From Corynebacterium doosanense CAU 212 = DSM 45436 (GTDB taxonomy: Bacteria; Actinomycetota; Actinomycetes; Mycobacteriales; Mycobacteriaceae): DNA of 64,000 nucleotides. Both the position numbers and the translations under genes were made by a program. The stretch covers positions 806,001 to 870,000 of the forward strand of contig NZ_CP006764.1 of the NCBI RefSeq assembly GCF_000767055.1. Reading direction: 5' to 3'. Under the pieces are notes generated by a model. It was not told the DNA's origin. It did not search any database and worked only from the letters and a program-made list of their open reading frames with translations. Positions 8,413 to 16,960 of this stretch are shown one piece after another. Numbering within the stretch: position 1 is the stretch's first letter; every line of letters begins with the position of its first letter.

Positions 8413-8709
8413 CTAGCCCAGCCGTCCGCGCCCGAGCCGCAGAAGGATGGAGGCCAGGCCGGGTCCTTCGTCGCCAAGCTCATCCCGGAACTGGTTGATG
8501 ATGGCCACCTCGCGGTTGTGCACCAGGCGCGTGCCGCCGGAGCCCATGCGGGTCCGGCCGACCGCCCGGGAGATCTCCGAACGTTTCTTCACCGCGTCGA
8601 GGATCACCCGGTCGAGACGGTTGATCTCCTCGCGGTACTTCTGAATCTCGGCATCGGAAAGCGGGTCGTCCGTTCCGGACGGCATGCGGATCTCCACGTC
8701 TTCGCTCAT
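8413..8709 (-). CDS. csm: Chorismate mutase (AroQ type)
   Basis: 98-residue all-helical chorismate mutase converting chorismate to prephenate for Phe and Tyr synthesis. Helix 1 has EINRLDRVILDAVKKRSEIS, where the Arg and Lys that bind the substrate carboxylates lie, and the C-terminal part keeps LVHNREVAIINQFRDELG. The predicted start is ATG 8709 (MSEDVEIR); ATG 8718 three codons upstream is equally open. Divergent from pcrA, as in C. glutamicum where csm lies beside pcrA. The protein is short and has no signal peptide, so it is the cytosolic form that in this genus works in complex with DAHP synthase. Confidence 0.92.
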   Translation of the reverse strand: MSEDVEIRMPSGTDDPLSDAEIQKYREEINRLDRVILDAVKKRSEISRAVGRTRMGSGGTRLVHNREVAIINQFRDELGDEGPGLASILLRLGRGRLG

Positions 8710-8775
8710 GGGGGTCATTCTTGCAGAAGAACCCGCGTTCGAACAGCATGCGGCGTCGGTGTCCGGGGCAGGTAG

Positions 8776-8781
8776 TAGGTT
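8776..8781 (+). promoter_or_regulatory. -10 hexamer for pcrA
   Basis: TAGGTT, 10 nt before ATG 8792; the leader would be only a few nucleotides and has no Shine-Dalgarno motif. Confidence 0.35.
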
Positions 8782-8791
8782 GGTCAGAGCT

Positions 8792-11140
8792 ATGACAAAC
8801 CCAGCAGACTCCCTCATCTCCGGCCTCAACGAGCAGCAGGCGGCGGCCGTCGAGCACACCGGATCGCCCCTGCTCATCGTCGCGGGCGCGGGCTCCGGCA
8901 AGACGGCGGTGCTCACGCGCCGCATCGCCCACCTCATCGACCAGCGAGGGGTCGCGCCCTGGCAGATCCTCGCCATCACCTTCACCAACAAGGCCGCCGC
9001 CGAGATGCGTGAGCGGGTGGCCGGACTCGTCGGCCCGGTGGCCGAGCGCATGTGGGTGTCCACGTTCCACTCGGTGTGTGTGCGCATTCTGCGCCAGCAG
9101 GCGCAGCTGGTGCCCGGGTTGAACACCAACTTCACCATCTACGACTCGGATGACTCGCGCCGGCTGCTCACCATGATCGGCAAGGACATGAACCTCGATC
9201 TGAAGAAATTCACCTCCCGGTCCCTGGCGAGCGGCATCTCCAACCACAAGAACGAGCTGGTGGGCCCTGCCGAGGCGCAGCAGCTGGCGGACCAGACGAA
9301 GAACCCCTACGAGGTGACCGTCGCCGCAGTCTACGAGCAGTACCAGCGGCGCCTGCGCGCCGCGAACGCCCTGGACTTCGACGACCTCATCGGTGAGGTG
9401 GTGCGCATCTTCTCCGAGCACCCGCAGGTGACGGAGTACTACCGTCGCCGCTTCCGCCACGTGCTCATCGACGAGTACCAGGACACCAACCACGCGCAGT
9501 ACCAGCTGGTGCGCACGCTGGTGGGGGAGGGGCCGGACGCGCCCGAGCTGTGCGTCGTGGGCGACTCTGATCAGTCCATCTACGCCTTCCGCGGCGCGAC
9601 CATCCGCAACATCCAGGAGTTCGAGCGCGACTACCCGCAGGCCCGCACGATCCTGCTGGAGCAGAACTACCGCTCCACCCAGACGGTGCTCGACGCGGCC
9701 AACGCCGTGATCTCGCACAACGAAGGCCGGCGGAAGAAGAATCTCTGGACCGACCACGGCCCCGGCGAGCGCATCGTCGGCTACGTCGCGGACAACGAGC
9801 ACGACGAGGCGCGTTTCATCGCCAGCGAGATCGATCAGCTCGTCGACCAGTGCCGCAGCTACAACGACATCGCCATCATGTACCGCACCAACTCCGCCTC
9901 GCGCGCGCTGGAGGACATCTTCATCCGCTCGGGCATCTCCTACAAGGTCGTCGGCGGCACGCGCTTCTACGAGCGCAAGGAGATCCGTGATCTCATCGCC
10001 TACCTGCGCATCCTGGACAATCCCGACGACACCGTGAGCCTGCGCCGCATCATCAACGTCCCGCGCCGCGCGATCGGCGACAAGGCTCAGGGCGCCATCG
10101 CCCTGCACGCGGAGAACCTCGGGGTCAGCTTCGGAAAGGCGCTTCTCGACGCCGCGGACGGCCACATCTCCATGCTGGGCACCCGCGCGCGCAACGCTGT
10201 CGACGGGTTCAACGAGATGATGGCCGGCATCCGCGGCCGGATCGATGAGATGCGCAGCGACGTCACCGGCATGCCGGACCTGGGTCTGCTCATCAACGAC
10301 ATCCTCGATGTCACCGGTTACCGCGCCGAGCTGGAGAACTCCAACGATCCGCAGGACGGCGCGCGCCTGGACAACCTCAACGAGCTTGTGTCCGTGGCCC
10401 GGGAATTCTCCTCCGAGGCGGCCAACCAGGTCGCCTACGCCGAGATGAACGGCGGCGAGCTCGAGCTGGGGGAGGGGGAGGCGCGGCCGGGCTCGCTGCA
10501 GGCGTTCCTCGAGCGCGTCTCGTTGGTGGCCGATGCCGACCAGATTCCCGACAACGACCAGGGTGTGGTCACACTCATGACCCTGCACACGGCGAAGGGT
10601 CTGGAGTTTCCCGTCGTGTTTGTCACCGGCTGGGAGGACGGGCAGTTCCCGCACCTGCGGGCGCTGGGCGATCCCAAGGAGCTGGCGGAGGAACGTCGGC
10701 TGGCGTACGTGGGCATCACCCGCGCCCGCGAGCAGCTCTATCTCACCCGCGCGATGATGCGCTCGTCCTGGGGTTCTCCCGTGACCAACCCGGCCAGCCG
10801 TTTCCTCGCGGACATCCCCGAGGAGCTGGTGGACTGGCGTCGGGAGGAGCCCGAGCAGACCTACTCCCCGGCGTGGACCCCGCAGCGTTCCTACGACGAC
10901 CAGCCGCGCCGCCGGCCCGCGCAGCCGATGAAACGCACGACGATGCCCACGGCCGGTGCCTCCTCCGGCCCGACGTTGAAGCTGTCCACCGGTGACCGGG
11001 TCAACCACCAGAAGTACGGCCTGGGCAAGGTGACCGCAATGTCGTCGATGGCGGGCAAGGACTTCGCCACCATCGACTTCGGCAGTGCCGGAACCGTGCG
11101 GCTCATGGTCATGGCCGGCGTGCCCATGGAGAAACTATGA
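8792..11140 (+). CDS. pcrA: ATP-dependent DNA helicase PcrA/UvrD
   Basis: 782-residue superfamily 1A 3'-5' helicase for nucleotide-excision and replication-linked repair. In order: Q-motif NEQQAAAV (14-20), Walker A AGAGSGKT (31-38), IDEYQDTNHAQ (about 225-235), QNYRSTQ (motif IV region), VTLMTLHTAKGLEFPVVF (motif V) and VGITRARE (motif VI). A basic linker leads to a C-terminal Tudor-like module (GDRVNHQKYGLGKVTAM) that contacts RNA polymerase in PcrA proteins. ATG 8792 (MTNPADSLIS) is preferred; the upstream extension overlaps csm. A hairpin follows the stop. Confidence 0.96.
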   Translation: MTNPADSLISGLNEQQAAAVEHTGSPLLIVAGAGSGKTAVLTRRIAHLIDQRGVAPWQILAITFTNKAAAEMRERVAGLVGPVAERMWVSTFHSVCVRILRQQAQLVPGLNTNFTIYDSDDSRRLLTMIGKDMNLDLKKFTSRSLASGISNHKNELVGPAEAQQLADQTKNPYEVTVAAVYEQYQRRLRAANALDFDDLIGEVVRIFSEHPQVTEYYRRRFRHVLIDEYQDTNHAQYQLVRTLVGEGPDAPELCVVGDSDQSIYAFRGATIRNIQEFERDYPQARTILLEQNYRSTQTVLDAANAVISHNEGRRKKNLWTDHGPGERIVGYVADNEHDEARFIASEIDQLVDQCRSYNDIAIMYRTNSASRALEDIFIRSGISYKVVGGTRFYERKEIRDLIAYLRILDNPDDTVSLRRIINVPRRAIGDKAQGAIALHAENLGVSFGKALLDAADGHISMLGTRARNAVDGFNEMMAGIRGRIDEMRSDVTGMPDLGLLINDILDVTGYRAELENSNDPQDGARLDNLNELVSVAREFSSEAANQVAYAEMNGGELELGEGEARPGSLQAFLERVSLVADADQIPDNDQGVVTLMTLHTAKGLEFPVVFVTGWEDGQFPHLRALGDPKELAEERRLAYVGITRAREQLYLTRAMMRSSWGSPVTNPASRFLADIPEELVDWRREEPEQTYSPAWTPQRSYDDQPRRRPAQPMKRTTMPTAGASSGPTLKLSTGDRVNHQKYGLGKVTAMSSMAGKDFATIDFGSAGTVRLMVMAGVPMEKL

Positions 11141-11142
11141 AG

Positions 11143-11188
11143 ACCCGGTGACATCGGCGCCTTCCTCGTTGCGTCGATGTCACCCGGT
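11143..11188. terminator. Bidirectional hairpin between pcrA and M23 gene
   Basis: ACCCGGTGACATCG (11143-11156) pairs with CGATGTCACCCGGT (11175-11188), one mismatch, 18-nt loop. It lies between two convergent stops and has no strong T-run on either strand. Confidence 0.6.
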
Positions 11189-11211
11189 CCGGGCGGGGAG
11201 GGAAAGTCTGG

Positions 11212-12036
11212 CTACACCCTCGCGCTGTTGACGTTGATCTGCTGGGTGGCGAACCACGTCACGGGGTTCACGGGGGTGCGGCCGTCCGGGAGGATCTCGA
11301 AGTGCAGGTGAGGCCCGGTGGACTGTCCCTCGTTGCCGATCACGGCGATCTGGTCGCCGGCCCTGACCTTCTGGCCCACGCTGACGTTCCACTTGGACAT
11401 GTGGCCGTAGATCGACTTGGAGCCGTCGCCATGCTGGAGCACGACCCAGTTGCCGTACCCGGTGGCCGGGCCCGCGTTGACGACGGTGCCGTCCATGACC
11501 GCGCGGATCGGGGTGCCCAGGGAGTTGGCGATGTCGATGCCCTCGTGGACCGCGCCGTTGCGGGCGCCGAAGCCGGAGGAGAAGGTTCCCTTGGTGGGGA
11601 AGTAGACGGTGCGCCCGTCCACGGTCTCGCCGACGTCGGAGGGGCGCTCGTTGGCGATGTCGATGGCGTCGATCTCGTCCTCCAGGCCGGTTTCCTCCGT
11701 GCCGATGTCCTCGATGCCCTCCGTGGTCGGGTCGATGACGGTTTCGGCGTTGGGGTCCGTGGTGGCGGCTAGCCCGGAGTCGAGGCTGGAGCCGTCGACC
11801 TCGACGGCCTGGGCGATGCTGTAGAGGCTGGCGACGAAGTCGGGGTCGCTGGCATCACCCGAGGAGCCCTGCGCCATTTCCAGGGCAGCGCCGACAGCAT
11901 TGAGATCAATGGTGACGTCCGTGGCGGAGGCGGATTCGGGGGAGGTGGCGGCGCCGATGCCGACGACGGTGGCCGCGGTGGCCGCGGTGGCGACGAGGCC
12001 ACCCTTGATGCGTCGGGAAGTCCGGTGGGTGCTCAT
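11212..12036 (-). CDS. Secreted M23 (LytM-type) peptidoglycan endopeptidase
   Basis: 274 residues: basic start and hydrophobic signal segment (about 10-38, ending AxA near SASA-TD), an acidic linker (to about 140), then a lysostaphin-type M23 domain. Zinc ligands are His164 and Asp168 (VHEGIDIA) and His245 (GPHLHFEI), with His243 as catalytic partner, so the enzyme looks active. Family members cut peptide crosslinks in peptidoglycan during cell separation. Paralogue of the gene at 15966. Convergent with pcrA; 268 bp of non-coding DNA separates it from the next upstream gene and contains a small palindrome at 12162-12179. Confidence 0.9.
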   Translation of the reverse strand: MSTHRTSRRIKGGLVATAATAATVVGIGAATSPESASATDVTIDLNAVGAALEMAQGSSGDASDPDFVASLYSIAQAVEVDGSSLDSGLAATTDPNAETVIDPTTEGIEDIGTEETGLEDEIDAIDIANERPSDVGETVDGRTVYFPTKGTFSSGFGARNGAVHEGIDIANSLGTPIRAVMDGTVVNAGPATGYGNWVVLQHGDGSKSIYGHMSKWNVSVGQKVRAGDQIAVIGNEGQSTGPHLHFEILPDGRTPVNPVTWFATQQINVNSARV

Positions 12037-12161
12037 AAAAGTCTCTCTGGTCTTCGGGTCTTCGGGGCCTGCGGGGAACAGATGGCCAAGTCGATTGGCG
12101 GGGACGTGATGCAGACCCGGACGAACTTACCCAGGCTTTCGAATGAGATCAACATGTAAAA

Positions 12162-12179
12162 CATGCTGTGAGCAGCATG
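12162..12179. promoter_or_regulatory. Short palindrome upstream of M23 gene
   Basis: CATGCTG (12162-12168) and CAGCATG (12173-12179) around a 4-nt centre, about 125 bp upstream of the M23 start, in the 12037-12304 non-coding interval. Possible operator; nothing else recognisable was seen in this stretch. Confidence 0.3.
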
Positions 12180-12304
12180 AATAGGTTAACCGTATTCGAA
12201 AATGCCAGGTCATAGGTCGAAAACTAGAGTGACGAGTGTGATTCCTGAGAATATTGTTACGGCGGCGTGGCGCGTGAATAGTGGGACATTTGGGGGTAGT
12301 GGGA

Positions 12305-14662
12305 TCACGCGCGGTCGGGAAGTCGTTCCCGGTCCAGTCCCCGCGGGGCGAGCAGGAAACCGATTCCGGTGCTGGCCAACGGCGCGATGATCAGTACCGC
12401 CGCCGTCAGATACCAGACCGGGACGAACGCCGACCGTGCCCCGGGGTCGGAGAGCACGAATTCCGCGGCGTGCCCCGCCACCACTCCCAGCAGGCCACCG
12501 AGGACGGTGATGGCACCGCCGTAGAAGGCGAAGTACCTGCCGGTGAGACCGGGGGGAGCGCCGACGGCGTCGAGAAGCGTCTTCTGCCTACGTGCGGGTC
12601 CCCGGGAGAGGGTGAGGACGAGGGTGGCCAGCAGGATCAGGGCGGCAGTGGTCCCGGCTGTCTGGAGGAGCAGGTCGAGGCGGCTGTCCGAGCCCCGGAG
12701 TGACTGCACCGAGCCGACGGCGGACAGTTCCTCGAGCTCGCGCGCCTGCTGCTCGGTGATCTGGTGGTTGGCGGTGCCCACCAGACCGAGCTGGTCGGTG
12801 TGCACACCCAGCCGCTCCATCACTGCGCGCGTGGGCAGCAGCGACTGCTGCGGGCCGGGCAGCACCGAGGCGACGGGCAGGGTGAGCGACTCGCCCAGGT
12901 TCTCCTCGGTCCCGTCGTCGTCGTAGGAGGTGATGCGGAAGTCGGCGGAGTCCATCTCGAGCCGGGAGGAGACGAGCACCTGTTCCGAGTCGGCCAGCGC
13001 GGGGTCGACCCTCATCGCGCGCAGCACGTCCGGGGTGGCGATGACGGTGGAGCCGGTGAAGTTGCCTTCGAACAGGGTGGAGGACTGGCCGCTGAACAGG
13101 CAGTGCTGGTCGCTGCACCCCCCAGGCAGATCGATGTCGCTGAAGCTGAGGTAGCGGTACGTGTCCGGGCCCGAGGTGATTCCCTCGACCGTTCCCCAGC
13201 GGACGGGGCCGAGGATGTCCTCGATCTCCGTCCTGATCCGTTTCTCATCGAGGACGGATCCGGACTCCAGCTGGGCGGTGTTCACGGTGAAGGTGCCGTC
13301 CGCGTAGGACTCGGCATAGATATCCCTGGTGTGGCGGTCCTGCGTCTCTCCCATACTGACCAGGAACGTCATCCCCGAGGCGACCAGCGCGATGGCCGCG
13401 ACGGCCGGGACGGAGCGCAGGGACTGCCGGCGCAGATCACGCAGCGCAAGCACGACGGAGAGGGGACCGGTGAAGCGGCCAGCCAGAAAAACGACCGCCG
13501 GCGCGCTGAGCACCACTCCCAGGAATCCGCAGAGCTGGGCGCACGCCATGAGCAGTTCGAAGACGGGCCAGAGCTGCTCGGGGAGCAGGAGGGCTACGGC
13601 GCAGGACGTCAGGGCCACGGTCAAAAGTACCGGGCCGAGGAACATCCACCGCCGCCAGGACATCATCCGGTCATTCGTCGCTCCCTGCAGCCCCTGGGTG
13701 ATGCTGGTGCGGGAGACGATCCAGGCGGGGAGCCAGGCGGCCACGGTGGCGGCCGCGACGCCCGCGACCCACAGCAGGGGCAGGTGCCACCAGGCGACGG
13801 TCACGGGCCAGCCGGGATAGTTCAGTCGCCAGTGGAACCAGGCCGTCACCATCCCACCCGCGACCCCGAGGCTCGAGCCGATGAGGCCGGCGATGAGGCC
13901 GTATGTCAGCACCGAGGCGAAGAGCTGGCGTGGGGTGGCTCCCTGGGAGGCCATGAGTGCGAAGTTGCGGGTCTGCCGGGACACCGAGGTGGTGAAGGCG
14001 GGCGCGAGGAGGGTGAGCAGGATGACGGCACCCGCGAGCATGCTGATGACGGACGAGGCGACTGCGAGAACGAGATAGATGTCGGGGCCCATGGCGTCCC
14101 ACCTGCCGGAGTAGGAGAAGCCGGCGTCCTCGAGGCGGCGGATCTGCTCGTCATCCAGGGTGGTCGGGCCGGCGATACTCCACCAGGTGTCCGCGTCGTC
14201 GGAGGGTGTCAGCTGCCCCGGGGCGACGAGCGGGTAGTACCCGGGGGTCGGCTCGGCATAGGTGAAGGTCGTGGCTTCGGAGGCGAGGGTGTCGCCTCGC
14301 TCCACCTCCAGCAGGTCGCGCTCGCCCCGGGGTAGGAGCACGTCGTTGCCGGAGACACGGGTGGACTCCCCGGCGGTGAAGTCCTGCCCGTCCAGGCGGA
14401 TGACCCCCTGCGCCAGCTTGACGGCGGTGAATCCGTCCGGGAGCAGCGGGGTGAGGGCCGGCGGTTCGCCCTGCCCCGTCCACCTGACCTGGTGGGAGCT
14501 GTGCAGCTCCTTGTTGGGGACGTCGGCCGACTGGGTGGTCACCAGAAAGTGGGCCAGCAACCACACCGGGATGGTGATGAGCAGAACCGCCGCCAGGATG
14601 CGCCCGGGGTGGCGGCGCACGTCCCGTCGTGTCGGCCTGGAGGCGGCGATCAAGGTGCTCAT
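12305..14662 (-). CDS. FtsX-like ABC transporter permease
   Basis: 785-residue permease with the 4+ transmembrane FtsX/MacB arrangement in two halves. An N-terminal helix (about 24-46) precedes a first extracytoplasmic domain; then TM bundles near residues 205-330, a large second external domain (about 440-640), and closing helices near 665-765. It overlaps the preceding ATPase gene by 4 bp (ATGA), so the two form one transporter with the PadR regulator upstream. MacB/Lol-like systems export lipids, peptides or drugs rather than import; the substrate is unknown. Confidence 0.85.
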   Translation of the reverse strand: MSTLIAASRPTRRDVRRHPGRILAAVLLITIPVWLLAHFLVTTQSADVPNKELHSSHQVRWTGQGEPPALTPLLPDGFTAVKLAQGVIRLDGQDFTAGESTRVSGNDVLLPRGERDLLEVERGDTLASEATTFTYAEPTPGYYPLVAPGQLTPSDDADTWWSIAGPTTLDDEQIRRLEDAGFSYSGRWDAMGPDIYLVLAVASSVISMLAGAVILLTLLAPAFTTSVSRQTRNFALMASQGATPRQLFASVLTYGLIAGLIGSSLGVAGGMVTAWFHWRLNYPGWPVTVAWWHLPLLWVAGVAAATVAAWLPAWIVSRTSITQGLQGATNDRMMSWRRWMFLGPVLLTVALTSCAVALLLPEQLWPVFELLMACAQLCGFLGVVLSAPAVVFLAGRFTGPLSVVLALRDLRRQSLRSVPAVAAIALVASGMTFLVSMGETQDRHTRDIYAESYADGTFTVNTAQLESGSVLDEKRIRTEIEDILGPVRWGTVEGITSGPDTYRYLSFSDIDLPGGCSDQHCLFSGQSSTLFEGNFTGSTVIATPDVLRAMRVDPALADSEQVLVSSRLEMDSADFRITSYDDDGTEENLGESLTLPVASVLPGPQQSLLPTRAVMERLGVHTDQLGLVGTANHQITEQQARELEELSAVGSVQSLRGSDSRLDLLLQTAGTTAALILLATLVLTLSRGPARRQKTLLDAVGAPPGLTGRYFAFYGGAITVLGGLLGVVAGHAAEFVLSDPGARSAFVPVWYLTAAVLIIAPLASTGIGFLLAPRGLDRERLPDRA

Positions 14663-15330
14663 GACAGCCTCCCGTCGCGCATCATGACCGTGCGGTCGGC
14701 CCAGCCGGCAAAGCGCGGCTCATGGGTGACCAGCAGCCCGGCCGCGCCCGCGTCCACACGCTGGCGCAGCACGCCCAGGACAGCCTCGCCTGTCGACGTG
14801 TCCAGCGCACCCGTCGGCTCGTCCGCAAGGATGATCGACCGCGGTCCGATGAGTGCCCGGGCGATGGCGACACGCTGCGCCTGACCGCCGGAGATCTCGT
14901 CGGGGAACCGCGCGGCCATGCCTTCCAGGCCCACGTCGGCGAGGGCCTGCTCGATCGCTTCGTCATCGCGCCGGCCGTCGAGCTCGAGGGGTAGGCCCAC
15001 GTTCTCGCCGACGGTGAGGGTGGGTACGAGGTTGTAGTTCTGGAAGACGGTGCCGACCCGGCGACGACGAAGCTCCGCCGCGCTGCGGCGGGTGAGCGTG
15101 GAGGCGTCGGCGCCGTCGATAAGCACGCGGCCGGAGGTGGGAGCCTGGAGCAGCCCGGCGACGGCGAGCAGCGTGGACTTTCCGGAGCCCGAGGGGCCCA
15201 TGACGGCGACGAGCTCGCCCGGTTCCAGGGTCAGGGAGACGTTGTCGAGGGCGGTGACGCGCCGGGCTCCGGTGCCGAAGACGCAGGAGACGCCGTCGAG
15301 GGTCAGGGGAGCGGGGTGAGAGCTGGTCAT
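14659..15330 (-). CDS. ABC transporter ATP-binding protein (LolD/MacB type)
   Basis: 223-residue ATPase: Walker A GPSGSGKS (45-52), Q-loop around FQNYNLVPTLT, signature ISGGQAQRVAIARAL and Walker B SIILADEPTGALD. The NYNLVP/TLTVGENV wording is typical of ATPases that pair with FtsX-like permeases. ATG at 15330 is chosen because it overlaps the padR stop by 4 bp (ATGA); translation is probably coupled along padR-ATPase-permease. Confidence 0.93.
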   Translation of the reverse strand: MTSSHPAPLTLDGVSCVFGTGARRVTALDNVSLTLEPGELVAVMGPSGSGKSTLLAVAGLLQAPTSGRVLIDGADASTLTRRSAAELRRRRVGTVFQNYNLVPTLTVGENVGLPLELDGRRDDEAIEQALADVGLEGMAARFPDEISGGQAQRVAIARALIGPRSIILADEPTGALDTSTGEAVLGVLRQRVDAGAAGLLVTHEPRFAGWADRTVMMRDGRLS

Positions 15331-15854
15331 GACTTCTCGCTTTCGGTGAGGGCCTCGACGCGGTCGAGCCAGCGGGCCTGGGCTTCCAGGTCGAAGATGC
15401 GGCGTTCGACGAGCAGGCGATCGGTGCGCCGGGAGGAGGGCAGGGTGCGGGCGCGGCGGTTGAGTTCCCGGAGGTCGGCCATCACGGCGGCGCGCTGGGT
15501 GTCCAGCAGCTCGATCAGATCGACGTCGGCGCGTGCGGCGGCGAAGGTGACCTTGGTGACCAGTTCGTCGCGGCCGGTGACGGCGGCTGCGGTGGCGTTC
15601 GACCACCAGGACTCCAGGTCGGCGCGTCCGGCCTCGGTGAGTTGGTATAGCTCGGAGGTGTGCCCGGAGGGGCCGGTCTGCTGCCCGGCGGATTCGGCGA
15701 GGCCGTCGCGTTGGAGGCGGGCAAGGGTCTGCGTGACCTGGCCGATGTTCAGCGGCCACACGTGGGCGGTGGCGTCGGCGTAGTCCTGCTGCAGCTGGCT
15801 GGCGGAACGGGGCTCGTCGGCCAGGAGCGCCTCGAGCGCGTGTCTTATGGACAT
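15327..15854 (-). CDS. PadR family transcriptional regulator
   Basis: 175 residues. The N-terminal winged helix (about 1-85; ALEALLADEPRSASQLQQDY then LNIGQVTQTLARLQRDGLAE and a SGHTSELYQLTEAGRADL wing) is followed by a helical dimerisation domain with LESWW, the PadR C-terminal signature. PadR proteins repress efflux or detoxification genes until a ligand binds. Here it is the first gene of a tricistronic operon with an export-type ABC system, each junction overlapping by 4 bp, and a nested palindrome sits just upstream, suggesting autorepression of the whole operon. Confidence 0.9.
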   Translation of the reverse strand: MSIRHALEALLADEPRSASQLQQDYADATAHVWPLNIGQVTQTLARLQRDGLAESAGQQTGPSGHTSELYQLTEAGRADLESWWSNATAAAVTGRDELVTKVTFAAARADVDLIELLDTQRAAVMADLRELNRRARTLPSSRRTDRLLVERRIFDLEAQARWLDRVEALTESEKS

Positions 15855-15882
15855 GGTCTGTCCTGTCTGCCGGGTTGCATAC

Positions 15883-15911
15883 CCGGTAAGTTACTCGGTA
15901 ACTATTACCGG
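15883..15911. promoter_or_regulatory. Nested palindrome, probable PadR operator
   Basis: CCGGTAA (15883-15889) and TTACCGG (15905-15911) enclose an inner GTTAC-TCG-GTAAC (15890-15902). It lies about 30 bp upstream of the padR start on the minus strand, next to a TATGCA that could be the -10, so a bound protein would block the promoter. Confidence 0.6.
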
Positions 15912-15922
15912 CGCAAGGAAAT

Positions 15923-15951
15923 GGCCCCGTCCTCGTCGGGAGGAAGGGGCC
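15923..15951 (-). terminator. Hairpin after M23 gene
   Basis: GGCCCC (15923-15928) pairs with GGGGCC (15946-15951), extended by TCCT/AGGA. It sits 15 bp past the stop of the minus-strand M23 gene; the following T-run is short. Confidence 0.5.
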
Positions 15952-15965
15952 GGTTACAACGAAAA

Positions 15966-16727
15966 CTAGACGATTACGACGCCGCGCACGGCGAGCCAGG
16001 GGATCGGGTCGATCGCTCCGCCGCCCCCGGGGTGGATCTCAAAGTGCAGGTGGGAGCCGGTGGAGAATCCCTCGCTGCCCATGCCCGCGATGTGCTGGCC
16101 GGCGGTGACCCGCTGGCCCACTGCGACGTTCAGGGTGGACATGTGGCCGTAGACGGTGATCGATCCGTCGTCGTGCTGGATGCGGATCCAGTTGCCGTAA
16201 CCCGAGGCCGGGCCGGAGTCGATGACGGTGCCGTCCATGGCAGCGAGGATCGGCGTGCCGATCGGCGCCGCGAGATCGATGCCCGCGTGCATCGAGCCCC
16301 AGCGCATGCCGAAGCCCGAGGTGTAGGCACCTTCGGCGGGTTTGACCACGCCGGGGCCGCGCTGCGAGGCCTCGAAGGCGATGCGCTGCTCGGCCGCGTC
16401 CACGGCCTTGTCCAGCTGGTCGGTGAGGCCGGCAACGGGCTTGTACTCGGCGATGGAGAGGATCTGCGGGGCAGCCTGCTCCAGAGCGGCGGTGGCGGTG
16501 TCGTCGACGAGCTCGGCGTCGTTGGCCAGGACGATGTCGGCGTTTGCCGACTGAACCTGCGGCTGCTCGGCGGGTGCGGCGATCGAGGCGGCGGCCGCCC
16601 CGGTGGCACCGGCGCCGGACACTGCGCCGGCGGCGAGGGTGACGACGGCGATCCTGCTCTTCGCGCCGTGCATCGGCGTGGAGGTAGAGCTCTGGCGATG
16701 CTTGCCCGCGGTGCTCCGCTGAGTCAT
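15966..16727 (-). CDS. Secreted M23 (LytM-type) peptidoglycan endopeptidase
   Basis: 253 residues with a basic N-region, signal or anchor helix (about 25-50, AAAASIAAPA), a helical linker to about 125, then an M23 domain. Ligands His147 and Asp151 (MHAGIDLA) and His228 of HLHFEI are present, so it should cleave peptidoglycan peptides. ATG 16727 (MTQRSTAGKH) is chosen; an in-frame TTG four codons upstream is less likely. Three half-sites spaced 11 bp apart lie 47-74 bp upstream, consistent with MtrA control, which is known for M23 and NlpC cell-wall peptidase genes in C. glutamicum. Divergent from perM. Confidence 0.9.
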   Translation of the reverse strand: MTQRSTAGKHRQSSTSTPMHGAKSRIAVVTLAAGAVSGAGATGAAAASIAAPAEQPQVQSANADIVLANDAELVDDTATAALEQAAPQILSIAEYKPVAGLTDQLDKAVDAAEQRIAFEASQRGPGVVKPAEGAYTSGFGMRWGSMHAGIDLAAPIGTPILAAMDGTVIDSGPASGYGNWIRIQHDDGSITVYGHMSTLNVAVGQRVTAGQHIAGMGSEGFSTGSHLHFEIHPGGGGAIDPIPWLAVRGVVIV

Positions 16728-16773
16728 GGTGCGCTTCAAGTCTTTTCCGTTTCGGCCGCGGACGACAACGAAC

Positions 16774-16801
16774 TGTAACTCCGTTGTGACCTTTCTGTGA
16801 T
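16774..16801. promoter_or_regulatory. Tandem 11-bp-spaced half-sites (MtrA-type)
   Basis: TGTAAC at 16774, TGTGAC at 16785 and TGTGAT at 16796 repeat in the same direction at exactly one helical turn, as for OmpR-family response regulators. TGTGATC (16796-16802) also forms an inverted pair with GATCACA (16810-16816). Confidence 0.5.
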
Positions 16802-16960
16802 CAACGAAAGATCACAATAGCGTCTCGAAGGCCCCCCGGCAACTAGATTGTGAGCACCGTCTATCGGGCCCGCCCCCGAAGTGTTACACGCCACGCTCTG
16901 CCGAACTCCTCCGTCGTGCCACACCGGCCCCGCCGGACTGCCGTGGCACAGTAGGAAACG

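Noticed and set aside
8480..11008. 842-codon open frame antisense to pcrA
   Set aside because: Mirror frame of the helicase gene; no recognisable domain.
16796..16816. TGTGA...TCACA considered as a GlxR/CRP site
   Set aside because: The half-sites are 11 bp apart rather than 6, so a CRP-type dimer would not fit; the 11-bp direct repeat explains the sequence better.
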